Source: Halomicrobium salinisoli (lineage in GTDB: Archaea; Halobacteriota; Halobacteria; Halobacteriales; Haloarculaceae). Taken from it: DNA of 64,000 nt. The notes below the pieces were generated by a model. The model was not told the origin of the DNA and made no database searches. It worked only from the letters and a program-made list of their open reading frames with translations. The DNA is taken from the NCBI RefSeq assembly GCF_020405185.1, contig NZ_CP084463.1:1054001-1118000 (forward strand), in the 5' to 3' direction. Shown here piece by piece: positions 8,974 to 16,995 of this stretch (position 1 is the stretch's first letter; every line of letters begins with the position of its first letter). A program made the translations under genes and the position numbers.

Positions 8974-9277
8974 GCCGGACCGGCGCACTCGGACGAGCGG
9001 CGGTTCCCGATGCGTTTGTCGACACCGCTGCCCCCGGCAGCCGGACCGAACGCAGACGGGCGCGTCCCTCTGAGCGCTCGGGCACGCGACGCAGCCCGCG
9101 ATCACTGACAGGTCAACATCTCAAGTTGATGGCCGAAAACGGCGTTCGCGTACCGGGCGTTCGTCACCGATACCCCGCGGTTTCGACCGGATCTTCAGAG
9201 GTGACACCTGCCTTACAGTGTCGGGCGCGATAGGGAATGCAGAAAGACTATATGGTGGCGTGTCAGTTAGCCAATGG
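8974..9277. other. 304-nt intergenic region
   Basis: No gene or RNA gene was recognised here. The last 35 nt are AT-richer and hold the TATA-like box of the next gene; the rest shows no repeat longer than a short CAAC-N7-GTTG inverted pair near 9116-9130. Confidence 0.5.
9246..9254 (+). promoter_or_regulatory. TATA-like box
   Basis: The segment GACTATATG centred on CTATAT lies about 25-30 nt before ATG 9278, the usual distance for a leaderless haloarchaeal promoter. Confidence 0.45.
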
Positions 9278-9433
9278 ATGCCCGAGTGCCAGAACTGCGG
9301 TGAGTTCGTAACGGAGCAGTACGTTCGGGTCTTCACACCCGAAGGACACGAGGGGCCGAGGGTGTGTCCCTACTGCGAGGACAAGCTTCGCGACGGCGCC
9401 GACGTCCGCGAAGCGCGTTCGTCCCGCCAATAG
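9278..9433 (+). CDS. Small haloarchaeal zinc-ribbon protein (51 aa)
   Basis: From ATG 9278 it encodes 'MPECQNCGEFVTEQYVRVF' followed by 'RVCPYCEDKLRDG' and ends EARSSRQ. Two CxxC pairs 25 residues apart define a zinc ribbon. Nearly identical small proteins occur throughout haloarchaea as I recall, so the gene is real. The 20-residue upstream in-frame extension is rejected because the TATA box lies inside it. Function unknown. Confidence 0.78.
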   Translation: MPECQNCGEFVTEQYVRVFTPEGHEGPRVCPYCEDKLRDGADVREARSSRQ

Positions 9434-9491
9434 CCTCCCGGTCCCCGCTCTTTTCGGGAAGTACACAAGCCGCGACCGCATAGCGGCGCGC

Positions 9492-10571
9492 ATGACCGAC
9501 ATAGACGTCGAGGCGGTCGACGAGATCGACGCGCCGGCGGGGATCGACGCGCCGGAGTACGTGCTCTACGGCGGCAAGGGCGGCGTGGGAAAGACGACGA
9601 TGGCTGCGGCGACGGCGATGGCCAGCGCGCGCGACGGCACGCCGACGCTGGTCGTCTCCACGGACCCCGCCCACTCCCTCTCCGACACCCTGGAGACCGA
9701 GGTGCCGGCCGAGCCCGCCAGGGTCCGCGACGATATGCCCCTCTACGCGGCCGAGATCGACCCCGAAGCGGCCGTCGGGGACGGCCTGTTCGGCACCGAC
9801 GCCGACCTGGGCGGGCTGGGGAACCTGCTTGGCGGCCCCGGAGCTGGACCCGGGGCCGAGGGCGCCGACGCGCTCGACGACGGGGGCCCGCTCGCCGGAT
9901 CCATGCCCGGCTCCGACGAGGCCGCCGCCATGCGACTCCTGCTGGAGTACATGGACGACGAGCGCTTCGAGCGGGTGGTGATCGACACCGCGCCGACCGG
10001 CCACACGCTCCGCCTGCTCGAGCTGCCGGAGGCGATGGACTCGATGCTTGGCAAGATTCTCATGCTCAAGGAGCGCCTCTCCGGGATGATGGACGGGCTC
10101 GGCGGGCTGTTCGGCGACGAGAACGCCGACGTCGACGCCGACGCCGAGATGCGGGACCTGGAGGCGATGCGCGAGAAGATCGAGCGCCTGCGGGACGTCC
10201 TCCGCGACCCCGAGAAGACGGACTTCCGGGTCGTGCTCGTCCCCGAGGAGCTGTCCGTCGTCGAGTCCGAGCGCCTGCTCGACCGGCTCGACTCGTTCGG
10301 AATCCCCGCTGGAACCGTCGTCGTCAACCGCGTCCTCCAGGACCTCGCCGACGTCGTCGACGCCGACGTCCCCGAGGGCTACGTCGGGCCGAACCACGAG
10401 GACTGCGAGTTCTGCGCGCGACGCTGGGACGTCCAGCAGGAGGCGCTGGCCCGCTCGCAGGACCTCTTCCGCGGCCGGGACGTCCGCCGGGTCCCGCTGC
10501 TGGCCGAGGAGGTCCGCGGCGAGGACCTGCTGGCCGTCGTCGGGGCCTGTCTGGAGCCCGAGCGAGTCTAA
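9492..10571 (+). CDS. ArsA/Get3 (TRC40) family ATPase
   Basis: A 359-aa deviant-Walker ATPase with 'GGKGGVGKTT' near residue 28, switch I 'STDPAHSLSD', 'DTAPTGHTLRLLELP' (switch II) and a late 'CEFCARRW' CxxC motif near residue 304, which in Get3 binds the zinc that holds the dimer. It has a Gly/Asp-rich insertion at residues 95-140. In eukaryotes Get3 delivers tail-anchored membrane proteins; the archaeal version probably acts in the same way. No arsenite operon lies nearby, so an arsenic role is unlikely. It overlaps its convergent neighbour by 4 nt. Confidence 0.88.
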   Translation: MTDIDVEAVDEIDAPAGIDAPEYVLYGGKGGVGKTTMAAATAMASARDGTPTLVVSTDPAHSLSDTLETEVPAEPARVRDDMPLYAAEIDPEAAVGDGLFGTDADLGGLGNLLGGPGAGPGAEGADALDDGGPLAGSMPGSDEAAAMRLLLEYMDDERFERVVIDTAPTGHTLRLLELPEAMDSMLGKILMLKERLSGMMDGLGGLFGDENADVDADAEMRDLEAMREKIERLRDVLRDPEKTDFRVVLVPEELSVVESERLLDRLDSFGIPAGTVVVNRVLQDLADVVDADVPEGYVGPNHEDCEFCARRWDVQQEALARSQDLFRGRDVRRVPLLAEEVRGEDLLAVVGACLEPERV

Positions 10572-11179
10572 CGCTGCTTCCTGACCTCGGCCCGCTCGTG
10601 CTCTAGCTCCGTCGCGGTCCGCTCCGCGACGTCCGCGCCGAACTCGCGCTCGACGAGCCACAGCGCCATGTCGACGCCCGCGGCCACGCCGCCGGAGGTG
10701 ACGACGTCGCCGTCGTCGACGACGCGCTCGCCGAGCACCTCGGCGTCGGTCCCCCGGAGGTAGGCTTTCGCGCTCTCGTGGGTCGTCGCCGGACGGCCGT
10801 CGAGCAGTCCGGCCCGCTCCAGGAGCATCGCGCCGGTACAGACCGACGCGACAGTCGCCCCGTCGTCGTGGTGGGCCGCAACGAGGTCCGGGACGACGCC
10901 CCGTTCAGCCTCGGCCCAGGCGCCGTCCTCGGAACGGGAGGCCCACCCGCCGCCGGGAACGATCAGGTAGTCGACGTCGTCCGCCGCCGTGAGCCGTCCG
11001 TCAGGTTCGACGCGCAGCCCCTTGCTCGCGGTGACGGTCGCCGCGCCGTCGGCGGTGGCAAGATCGACGGAGACCGGCGCGCCGCGCTCCGCAGCTGTCC
11101 GGAGCACGTCGTAGGGACCGATGGCGTCCAGCTCCTCGAAGCCCTCGAACAGCAGCACCGCGGCTCTGGCCTCGTCCAT
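10568..11179 (-). CDS. DJ-1/PfpI family protein
   Basis: A 203-aa class I glutamine-amidotransferase-like protein. The nucleophile elbow 'VASVCTGAMLLERAGLLDG' has the conserved Cys, the Glu near the N-terminus is in 'LLFEGFEELDAIGPYDVL', and 'PATTHESAKAYL' gives the nearby His. The sequence is closest to the intracellular PfpI / isonitrile-hydratase-like branch (GxPxDVL plus TxH). Reaction unknown: a chaperone, hydratase or glyoxalase role are possible. Confidence 0.82.
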   Translation of the reverse strand: MDEARAAVLLFEGFEELDAIGPYDVLRTAAERGAPVSVDLATADGAATVTASKGLRVEPDGRLTAADDVDYLIVPGGGWASRSEDGAWAEAERGVVPDLVAAHHDDGATVASVCTGAMLLERAGLLDGRPATTHESAKAYLRGTDAEVLGERVVDDGDVVTSGGVAAGVDMALWLVEREFGADVAERTATELEHERAEVRKQR

Positions 11180-11231
11180 GCCGACGTAGAAGTGTTCGAG
11201 CGGCGAACCGTTACCGGTCCGTGCGGAACGC

Positions 11232-12068
11232 TCAGCGGCTGGTCCGGAACTCCGAGAGCTTCCGCGCGACGGAGAGGGCGGTGTCTCGCCAGCGTGCCGG
11301 CACGTGCCGGGCGAGCAGCGCGTACTTCGCGAACTGGCCGACGGGATAGCGCGGTTCGGGATTCGAGGCCTGGGCCGCGTCGCGGATGGTCAGCGCCACG
11401 TCTCGCGGCGGGATAGACATCGCGTCGCCACCGACCATCGCGGCGTCGTCGTACAGGTCGTAGAGCCAGTCGTAGTCCGGCGAGCGATCGGCCTCGGCCA
11501 GCGAACTCATCGCGCGGTCCTCGAACTGGGTGTCGACGGGACCGGGCTCGACGACGACGACGTCGACGCCGTCGCTCTTGACCTCGGCCCGGAGGGCGTC
11601 GCTCATCCCCTCGAGGGCGAACTTCGAGCCGGCGTAGACGCCGTTGCCGGGCGTCGAGAGCCGCCCCGTGACGCTAGAGAGGTTGATGACAGTTCCCTCA
11701 CCGCGGTCCCGCATGTGCGGAAGCACCTCGCGGATCAGTCGGTGGGGGCCGTAGACGTTGACGTCGAACTGCTCGTGGACGACGCCCGTCGGCACCTCCT
11801 CGACGGGACCGAACTGGCCGTAGCCGGCGTTGTTGACCAGGCAGTCGAGGCGTCCCTCCTCGGCCAGCAGTTCGTCGACGACGGCCTCGACCTCTCGAGC
11901 GTCGGTCACGTCCAGTTCCGCCGTCGCGCAGCCCTCGGCGGCCAGGTCCGACACGTCCGCTTCGTCCCGGGCCGTCGCCCAGACGCGCCAGTCGTCTTCG
12001 AGAAACGCCGCTGCCGTCTCCCGACCGATGCCCGAGGAACACCCGGTGATCAACACCGTCTTCGTCAT
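11232..12068 (-). CDS. Short-chain dehydrogenase/reductase (SDR)
   Basis: A 278-aa classical SDR: NAD(P)-binding 'TGCSSGIGRETA' at residues 8-19, 'DVTD' for adenine contact, 'LVNNAGYGQFGPVEEV', Ser in 'INLSSVTGRL', and catalytic 'YAGSKFALEG' (Tyr and Lys). The Arg in 'WATARD' suggests NADPH preference. The C-terminal helix 'VPARWRDTALSVARK' is basic and may bind membrane. Substrate unknown; the sequence resembles the retinol/steroid-like 'SDR family oxidoreductase' group. Confidence 0.85.
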   Translation of the reverse strand: MTKTVLITGCSSGIGRETAAAFLEDDWRVWATARDEADVSDLAAEGCATAELDVTDAREVEAVVDELLAEEGRLDCLVNNAGYGQFGPVEEVPTGVVHEQFDVNVYGPHRLIREVLPHMRDRGEGTVINLSSVTGRLSTPGNGVYAGSKFALEGMSDALRAEVKSDGVDVVVVEPGPVDTQFEDRAMSSLAEADRSPDYDWLYDLYDDAAMVGGDAMSIPPRDVALTIRDAAQASNPEPRYPVGQFAKYALLARHVPARWRDTALSVARKLSEFRTSR

Positions 12069-12229
12069 GTCAGTCTAGACGCACGCCAGGCAGGTAAAGC
12101 CATCCGTCGCGGCGAACCGCACGGCCGCCAGCGCGGCCGACCGCGCTCGGCGGGACGGACGGCTGTAACTTCGTCGACGTATTCGGGACCCGGCGCCGGG
12201 AAGTATTCGCCGGCTTCCGGTCGTCGGCG

Positions 12230-13054
12230 TCAGTTAACCTCGGCCTTCACCTCGTCGGCGTACGCGTCGGCGAGCCGAGTGGGTTCCGGGAGCTTGTAGC
12301 CGGCCGTACAGGCCGCTACGAGGTCCGCGGCCGTCTCCGCGCCGACGCGGTGGCCGGGGCTGACGTACAGCGGATTGACGTACCGGTTCCCGGACTCGTA
12401 CTGGCGGGTCTGGACGGCGTAGCCGATGAGCGTCCCCGGTTCGGCCGTCTCGACGCCGTCGTCGGCCTCGATGCCGACGCGCGTGCCCACCGGGAGCTTC
12501 CGGTCCAGCGACTCCCGCGGGGTCCCACACAGCAGGCTCTTGGCGACCCCGACGGCGGGGAGGTCCAGCATGACTCCGATGTGCGTCGCCAGCCCGGCCT
12601 CCCGGAAGTGGATCCGCCCGCTGCCGTCGACCAGCGCGAGGTCGGGGTCCCGGTCCAGTTCCTCGAAGGCCGCCAGTATCGCGCCGCCCTCGCGGAAGGA
12701 CAGCAGCCCGGGGATGTAGGGGATCTCGGTCTCGACGGCGGCGTGGACGCGCTCGACCACTTCGCCGCCCTGCGAGACGACGATGGCCGAGACCGCGTAG
12801 TCGTCGACGAACGCCTGGTCGACGCCGGCCACGAGCGGGGGCTCGTCTCCGCTGCGTTCGTCGCTGCCAGTACCGCCCTCGCCGGCCTCCCCGAGTCGCT
12901 GCTGTTCGGGGTCGGCGTCGCCGCAGACGGCCGCGGGGTCGACCGGCAGGTCGTCCGCGAAGACGGCGTCCGCGGCGAGTTCGCGCTGGAGTCGCTCCAT
13001 CTCCTCGCGGGACAGCGACGGGTCGGGGACGTACTCGGGGCGAACCGGCTCCAT
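12230..13054 (-). CDS. nfi: Endonuclease V (deoxyinosine-cleaving)
   Basis: A 274-aa protein matching the EndoV fold: catalytic Asp in 'VAGVDQAFVDDYAVSAIVV', the wedge and active-site 'IPYIPGLLSFREGGAIL' with its Glu, and Asp in 'LVDGSGRIHFREAGLATHIG'. The family nicks DNA one phosphodiester 3' of deoxyinosine, initiating repair of deaminated adenine. An N-terminal 70-residue extension with a charged linker is typical of the haloarchaeal form. It lies 81 nt downstream of the rhomboid gene on the same strand. Confidence 0.88.
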   Translation of the reverse strand: MEPVRPEYVPDPSLSREEMERLQRELAADAVFADDLPVDPAAVCGDADPEQQRLGEAGEGGTGSDERSGDEPPLVAGVDQAFVDDYAVSAIVVSQGGEVVERVHAAVETEIPYIPGLLSFREGGAILAAFEELDRDPDLALVDGSGRIHFREAGLATHIGVMLDLPAVGVAKSLLCGTPRESLDRKLPVGTRVGIEADDGVETAEPGTLIGYAVQTRQYESGNRYVNPLYVSPGHRVGAETAADLVAACTAGYKLPEPTRLADAYADEVKAEVN

Positions 13055-13135
13055 GGTCGTACTGCCGGCCGTGGGTCCGTAAAGCGTTTCGTCGCTACGA
13101 GGGGACGCGTCGTCAGAGAAGGACCGTCGGCGACG

Positions 13136-14104
13136 TCAGAAGGGACCGCGACCGCGGCCGGGGCCGCCGGGACCGCCCGGACCGCCGGGGCCGCGGCCAC
13201 CGCCGCCACCGCCGAACTCCAGGGACTGGGGCACCCGGCGCCGCCCCTTCACGCGGTTGCCGTACCAGAGCCCGATCACGAGGCCGATCAGGTGGGCGCC
13301 GTCGGCGATGCCCTGTCCCGAGAACGGGGTCGCGATGCCGAAGACGCCGCCGATGCTGAGCAGGAAGTACGCGCCCGTGATGAGCCAGATCGGCACGGGA
13401 ATCAGGAAGTAGAGGTAGACCCGCAGGTCGGGGTTCAGCACCGTGAGGACCGCCATGATCGCCAGGCCGGCGCCGCTGGCCCCGACGACGCCCGCCCAGG
13501 GGACGTAGTCGGCACCCAGCAGCGCGGGGTTCTGGGCGATCATGATCGCGATCTGACCGAGCGCGGCGAGGATGCCGGCGCCGAAGAACAGCATGGTGAA
13601 CTGCTTCGTCCCGACGTAGCGCTCGACGATCCGGCCGAAGAAGAATATCACGATGGCGTTCCCGACGAGGTGCCCGATGCTCCCGTGGGCGAAGATGGAG
13701 GTGACCCAGGTCCAGACGTACTCTGGGTGGGTCGCCTTGAGGACGAACAGCGTGTCGTGGACGCGGGGCCCGGCGGTCGCCTGGACGATCCCCTGGAGGA
13801 TGAACGTGATCCCCATCAGCGCGAGGAAGACGTAGGTCATGTTCCCCCGGAAGTAGGCCAGCGCGCCGCCCGGTCCGAACAGGTTCGGCATGCGGTCGCT
13901 CAGGCCGGACCCCTCGCGCGGTTGCGTCGTCGAGACGCTGTCGTCGAAGCCGCTGTCGAACACCCCGTCGGGGTCGCCCCAGTCGCTCAGCCCCGGGCAG
14001 TCGTGGGCCTCCGGCAGCCGGTGCTCGGCGCAGTAGGTCCCCCCGCAGTGATCGCAGTGGTACGGCATGTTCTCTTCCCTGCCGCACACGTCGCACGTCG
14101 ACAT
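13136..14104 (-). CDS. Rhomboid intramembrane serine protease with AN1 zinc finger
   Basis: This 322-aa protein begins with Cys4, Cys7, Cys17, Cys20, Cys25, His28, His34, Cys36, exactly the spacing of an AN1 finger (C-x2-C-x9-C-x2-C-x4-C-x2-H-x5-H-x-C). After a linker come six hydrophobic segments with rhomboid marks: 'SIFAHGSIGHLVGNAIVIFFFG', catalytic Ser in 'VVGASGAGLAIM', and the partner His in 'DGAHLIGLVIGLWYG'. The tail is a Gly/Arg/Pro-rich stretch. ATG 14104 places the first Cys pair at the very N-terminus. Predicted to cleave membrane proteins. Confidence 0.88.
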   Translation of the reverse strand: MSTCDVCGREENMPYHCDHCGGTYCAEHRLPEAHDCPGLSDWGDPDGVFDSGFDDSVSTTQPREGSGLSDRMPNLFGPGGALAYFRGNMTYVFLALMGITFILQGIVQATAGPRVHDTLFVLKATHPEYVWTWVTSIFAHGSIGHLVGNAIVIFFFGRIVERYVGTKQFTMLFFGAGILAALGQIAIMIAQNPALLGADYVPWAGVVGASGAGLAIMAVLTVLNPDLRVYLYFLIPVPIWLITGAYFLLSIGGVFGIATPFSGQGIADGAHLIGLVIGLWYGNRVKGRRRVPQSLEFGGGGGGRGPGGPGGPGGPGRGRGPF

Positions 14105-14151
14105 TGCGAGGGTGTAACGCGGGGCGGTGCAAAGGGGTTGTGCTTGGGGAG

Positions 14152-14252
14152 CGAGGCCGCGAGCGAAGCGAGCGGCCTCGTTAGGGCGAGCGGGAGCGAC
14201 TGCAGGGAGCGACACGCGAACCGCTGGGCCGCGAGCGAAGCGAGCGGCCTCG
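14152..14252. repeat. Two hairpin-forming direct repeats
   Basis: A 26-nt sequence (GGCCGCGAGCGAAGCGAG followed by CGGCCTCG) occurs at 14155-14180 and again at 14227-14252. Each copy folds on itself; in the first the arms CGAGGCCGC (14152-14160) and GCGGCCTCG (14172-14180) pair perfectly with an 11-nt loop. The core GAGCGAAGCGAGC is a frequent haloarchaeal intergenic element. They lie between the divergent rhomboid and PolX-operon starts. Confidence 0.7.
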
Positions 14253-14332
14253 GACAGAGCGTCCGCCGGACGGCGCGTCTCGGGCCGGTAACGGTCCGAA
14301 CCCCTAATACTCCGCGCGGCAAAGCCGGTGGT

Positions 14333-14785
14333 GTGAAAGACTTCGAGCGAAAGCAGTTGCTCGAACGCGTCGAGCGGGAGGGCGCGACCGTCGGTGCGGA
14401 GATCCCGGACCGCATCGAGGTGCAGGGCGAGGAGGTGGACCTCCAGTCGTTCGTCTTCGAGATCAAGCGGCGGGACACGATCCCGTCGGGCGAGCGCGAG
14501 CGGGTCGACCGCGCCAAGAAGAACCTCCGGCGCGAGCGAATCGAGCGCAAGCAACTGATCGAGGACGGGGAGATCAGCTACGAGGAGGGACAGGAGCTCG
14601 TGGACGCCATCGTGGGAATCGACCGCGCGCTCAACGCGCTCGAACAGCTGGGACCGGCGGACCTCGAACAGGAGGCCCAGGCCAAGGAGGCCGCCGACAA
14701 GAAGCGCTGGATGAAGTTCCTCAAGAAGGCGCTGGGCCACGAGGAGGCCGACTCCGGCACCGGCCGGGCCAGCAGGGGGCTGTAA
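14333..14785 (+). CDS. Conserved haloarchaeal protein cotranscribed with polX (150 aa)
   Basis: A GTG start at 14333 gives VKDFERKQLLERVEREGATV and a 150-aa, highly charged, mostly helical protein with 'FVFEIKRRDTIPSGERERVD' and 'GQELVDAIVGIDRALNALEQLG' segments and a tail ending ASRGL. I recall it as the DUF5788 family but could not verify this. It overlaps the polX start by one base (TAATG), so the two are probably translated together. Coiled-coil-like heptads suggest a binding partner or adaptor. Function unknown. Confidence 0.72.
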   Translation: MKDFERKQLLERVEREGATVGAEIPDRIEVQGEEVDLQSFVFEIKRRDTIPSGERERVDRAKKNLRRERIERKQLIEDGEISYEEGQELVDAIVGIDRALNALEQLGPADLEQEAQAKEAADKKRWMKFLKKALGHEEADSGTGRASRGL

Positions 14786-16521
14786 TGAGCCGGAACGACG
14801 AGGTCGCCCGGCGGCTGGAGGAGTTCGCCGACCTGCTGGCGGCCAAGGGCGTGGAGTACAAGCCCCGCGCGTACCGCCAGGCCGCGGAGAACCTCCGGGA
14901 CTACCCCGGCGCGATCGAGGGGCTGGCCGACGAGGGCGCGGACGACGTCCAGCGGATCGACAAGGTCGGCGACGCCATCGCGAGCAAGGTCGTCGAGTAC
15001 CTCGACACCGGCGAGATCGCGGAACTGGAGGAGCTGCGCGAGGAGTACCCGATCGACATCGAGGCGATCACGGGCGTCGAGGGCGTCGGCCCGAAGACCG
15101 CCGGGACGCTCTACGAGGCGCTCGATATCCGGGACCTCGACGACCTGGAGGAAGCGGCCGAGGCCGGCGAAATCCGGGAGGTTTCGGGGTTCGGCGAGAA
15201 GACCGAGCAGAACATCCTGGACGGCATCGACTTCGCCCGGCAGTCCCACGAGCGAGAGCTACTCGGGGAGGCCAGGCCCTACGGCGAGAGCGTCGTGGAC
15301 ACGCTGTCGGCCGTGCCGGCGGTCGACGAGGTCGAGCTCGCGGGGTCGCTGCGCCGCTGGCGGACGACCATCGGCGACGTCGACGTGCTCGTCGGCAGCG
15401 ACGACCCCGGGACCGTAATCGAGGCCTTCACCGACTGGGACGAGGCCGACGGCGTGATCGAGGCCGGCGAGAGCAAGGCCAGCGTCCGGGCCAGCGGCGT
15501 CCGCGTGGACCTCCGGGTCGTCGATCCGGCGGAGTTCGGCGCTGCGCTGCAGTATTTCACCGGCAGCAAGGAGCACAACCTCGCGGTCCGCAACCGCGCG
15601 ATCGATCGCGACCTGAAGATGAACGAGTACGGCATCTTCGACGTGAGTGAGGTCGACGACGACAGCGACCAGCGGGCCGGCGAGCGCGTCGGCGGCGAGA
15701 CGGAGGCGTCGATGTACGAGCCGCTGGACATGGAGTGGATCCCGCCGGAGCTTCGGGAGAACCGCGGCGAGGTCGCGGCCGCCGCGGAGGGAACGCTGCC
15801 GGACCTGATCGAGCCGGGCGACCTGCGGGGGGACCTCCACACGCACACGGAGTGGTCCGACGGGGAACTGACCATCGCGGACCACGTCGCGGCGGCGGCC
15901 GAGTTCGGCCACGACTACGTCGCGATCACTGACCACGCGACCGGCCCCGGGATGGTCGGCGGCCTCGGGCTGGACGACGAGGAACTGCGGACGCAGCTCT
16001 CGGAGATCCGCGAGGTCGCCGAGGACGCCGACATCGAGGTGTTCGCCGGCGTCGAGGCCAACATCTCCGCCGAGGGCGAAATCTCGGTCGCGGACGACCT
16101 GCTGGCGGACCTCGACGTGGTGGTCGCCTCGCCCCACGCCGCGCTGGACGGCGACGGCACAGACAGGCTCGTCGCCGCGGCCGAACACCCGTCGGTCGAC
16201 GTCATCGGCCACCCGACCGGGCGGTACCTGAACCGCCGTCAGGGCCTGGAACTGGACGTCGAGCGGCTGGCGACGGTCGCCGCCGAGAACGAGACGGCCC
16301 TGGAGGTCAACGCCAACCCCTCGCGGCTGGACCTCTCCGGGGGCGCCGTCAAGGTGGCCGTCGAGGCCGGCGCGACCGTCGCCGTCGACACCGACGCCCA
16401 CTCGGCGGCGAACTTCTCGCTCCAGCGGTACGGCCTCCACACCGCCCGCCGGGGCTGGGCCGAGCCCGACGACGTCCTCAACGCCTGGGACGCGGAGGCG
16501 GTCCGCGCGTTCCTCGGGTGA
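14785..16521 (+). CDS. polX: DNA polymerase/3'-5' exonuclease PolX
   Basis: A 578-aa family X polymerase. Residues 1-150 hold helix-hairpin-helix motifs ('GVEGVGPKTAGTLYEAL', 'SGFGEKTEQNIL'). The palm has 'RRWRTTIGDVDVLVGSD' (catalytic Asp pair) and 'RVDLRVVDP'. The C-terminal PHP domain has 'GDLHTHTEWSDG', 'VAITDHA', 'GVEANIS', 'VASPHA', 'IGHPTGR' and 'VDTDAHS', which bind the metals of the 3'-5' exonuclease. It acts in gap filling and repair. ATG 14785 shares one base with the upstream stop codon. Confidence 0.93.
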   Translation: MSRNDEVARRLEEFADLLAAKGVEYKPRAYRQAAENLRDYPGAIEGLADEGADDVQRIDKVGDAIASKVVEYLDTGEIAELEELREEYPIDIEAITGVEGVGPKTAGTLYEALDIRDLDDLEEAAEAGEIREVSGFGEKTEQNILDGIDFARQSHERELLGEARPYGESVVDTLSAVPAVDEVELAGSLRRWRTTIGDVDVLVGSDDPGTVIEAFTDWDEADGVIEAGESKASVRASGVRVDLRVVDPAEFGAALQYFTGSKEHNLAVRNRAIDRDLKMNEYGIFDVSEVDDDSDQRAGERVGGETEASMYEPLDMEWIPPELRENRGEVAAAAEGTLPDLIEPGDLRGDLHTHTEWSDGELTIADHVAAAAEFGHDYVAITDHATGPGMVGGLGLDDEELRTQLSEIREVAEDADIEVFAGVEANISAEGEISVADDLLADLDVVVASPHAALDGDGTDRLVAAAEHPSVDVIGHPTGRYLNRRQGLELDVERLATVAAENETALEVNANPSRLDLSGGAVKVAVEAGATVAVDTDAHSAANFSLQRYGLHTARRGWAEPDDVLNAWDAEAVRAFLG

Positions 16522-16973
16522 TGCGGCTCCTGCTCGACGCCATGTGCGGCGGGCTCACGGCGTACCTGCGGATGTGCGGCCACGACGCCGCCTACGCCCT
16601 CGACCGGGCAGACGGCGAGGACGTCACAGACGAGGAGCTCGTGGCCCTCGCCGCCGCCGAGGACCGCCGGATCGTCACCCGCGACCGGAACGTCGCCGCG
16701 CTGGCCGACGACGCGATCCTCCTCACCGAGCGGGACGTGGTCGACCAGCTCTCCGAGCTGGCCGCGGCCGGCGTCGAACTGGAACTGGACGAGGAACCGA
16801 CGCGCTGTGGCACCTGCAACGGCCCGTTAACGGCCGTCGATTCCGTCGAGAGTACGCCCGACTATGCGCCCGACCCCGCGGACGAGTCGGTCTGGCGGTG
16901 CCGGGACTGCGGCCAGTACTTCTGGACGGGCAGCCACTGGGACGACGTCGCGGCGACGCTCGCGGAGCTGTAG
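16521..16973 (+). CDS. Mut7-C RNase-domain protein with zinc ribbon
   Basis: A 150-aa protein beginning 'MRLLLDAMCGGLTAYLRMCG', with PIN-like Asp residues in 'LLLDAM', 'RRIVTRDRNVA' and 'LLTERD', followed by a zinc ribbon (TRCGTCNGPL, WRCRDCGQYFWTGSHW). This arrangement is that of Mut7-C (DUF82), a PIN-fold predicted RNase domain. ATG 16521 shares a base with the polX stop, so it is the third gene of a coupled operon. Confidence 0.85.
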   Translation: MRLLLDAMCGGLTAYLRMCGHDAAYALDRADGEDVTDEELVALAAAEDRRIVTRDRNVAALADDAILLTERDVVDQLSELAAAGVELELDEEPTRCGTCNGPLTAVDSVESTPDYAPDPADESVWRCRDCGQYFWTGSHWDDVAATLAEL

Positions 16974-16995
16974 CGGACCGAAGGAGCGCCCCAGC

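Noticed and set aside
9492-10571. Arsenic resistance operon
   Set aside because: The ArsA-like protein is a single gene with Get3 features (CxxC) and no ars partner nearby.
12350-14332. Very long open frame on the plus strand upstream of the 14333 gene
   Set aside because: It lies antisense to endonuclease V and the rhomboid gene, lacks any fold-like signature and only its last 150 codons are real. High GC removes stop codons in antisense frames.
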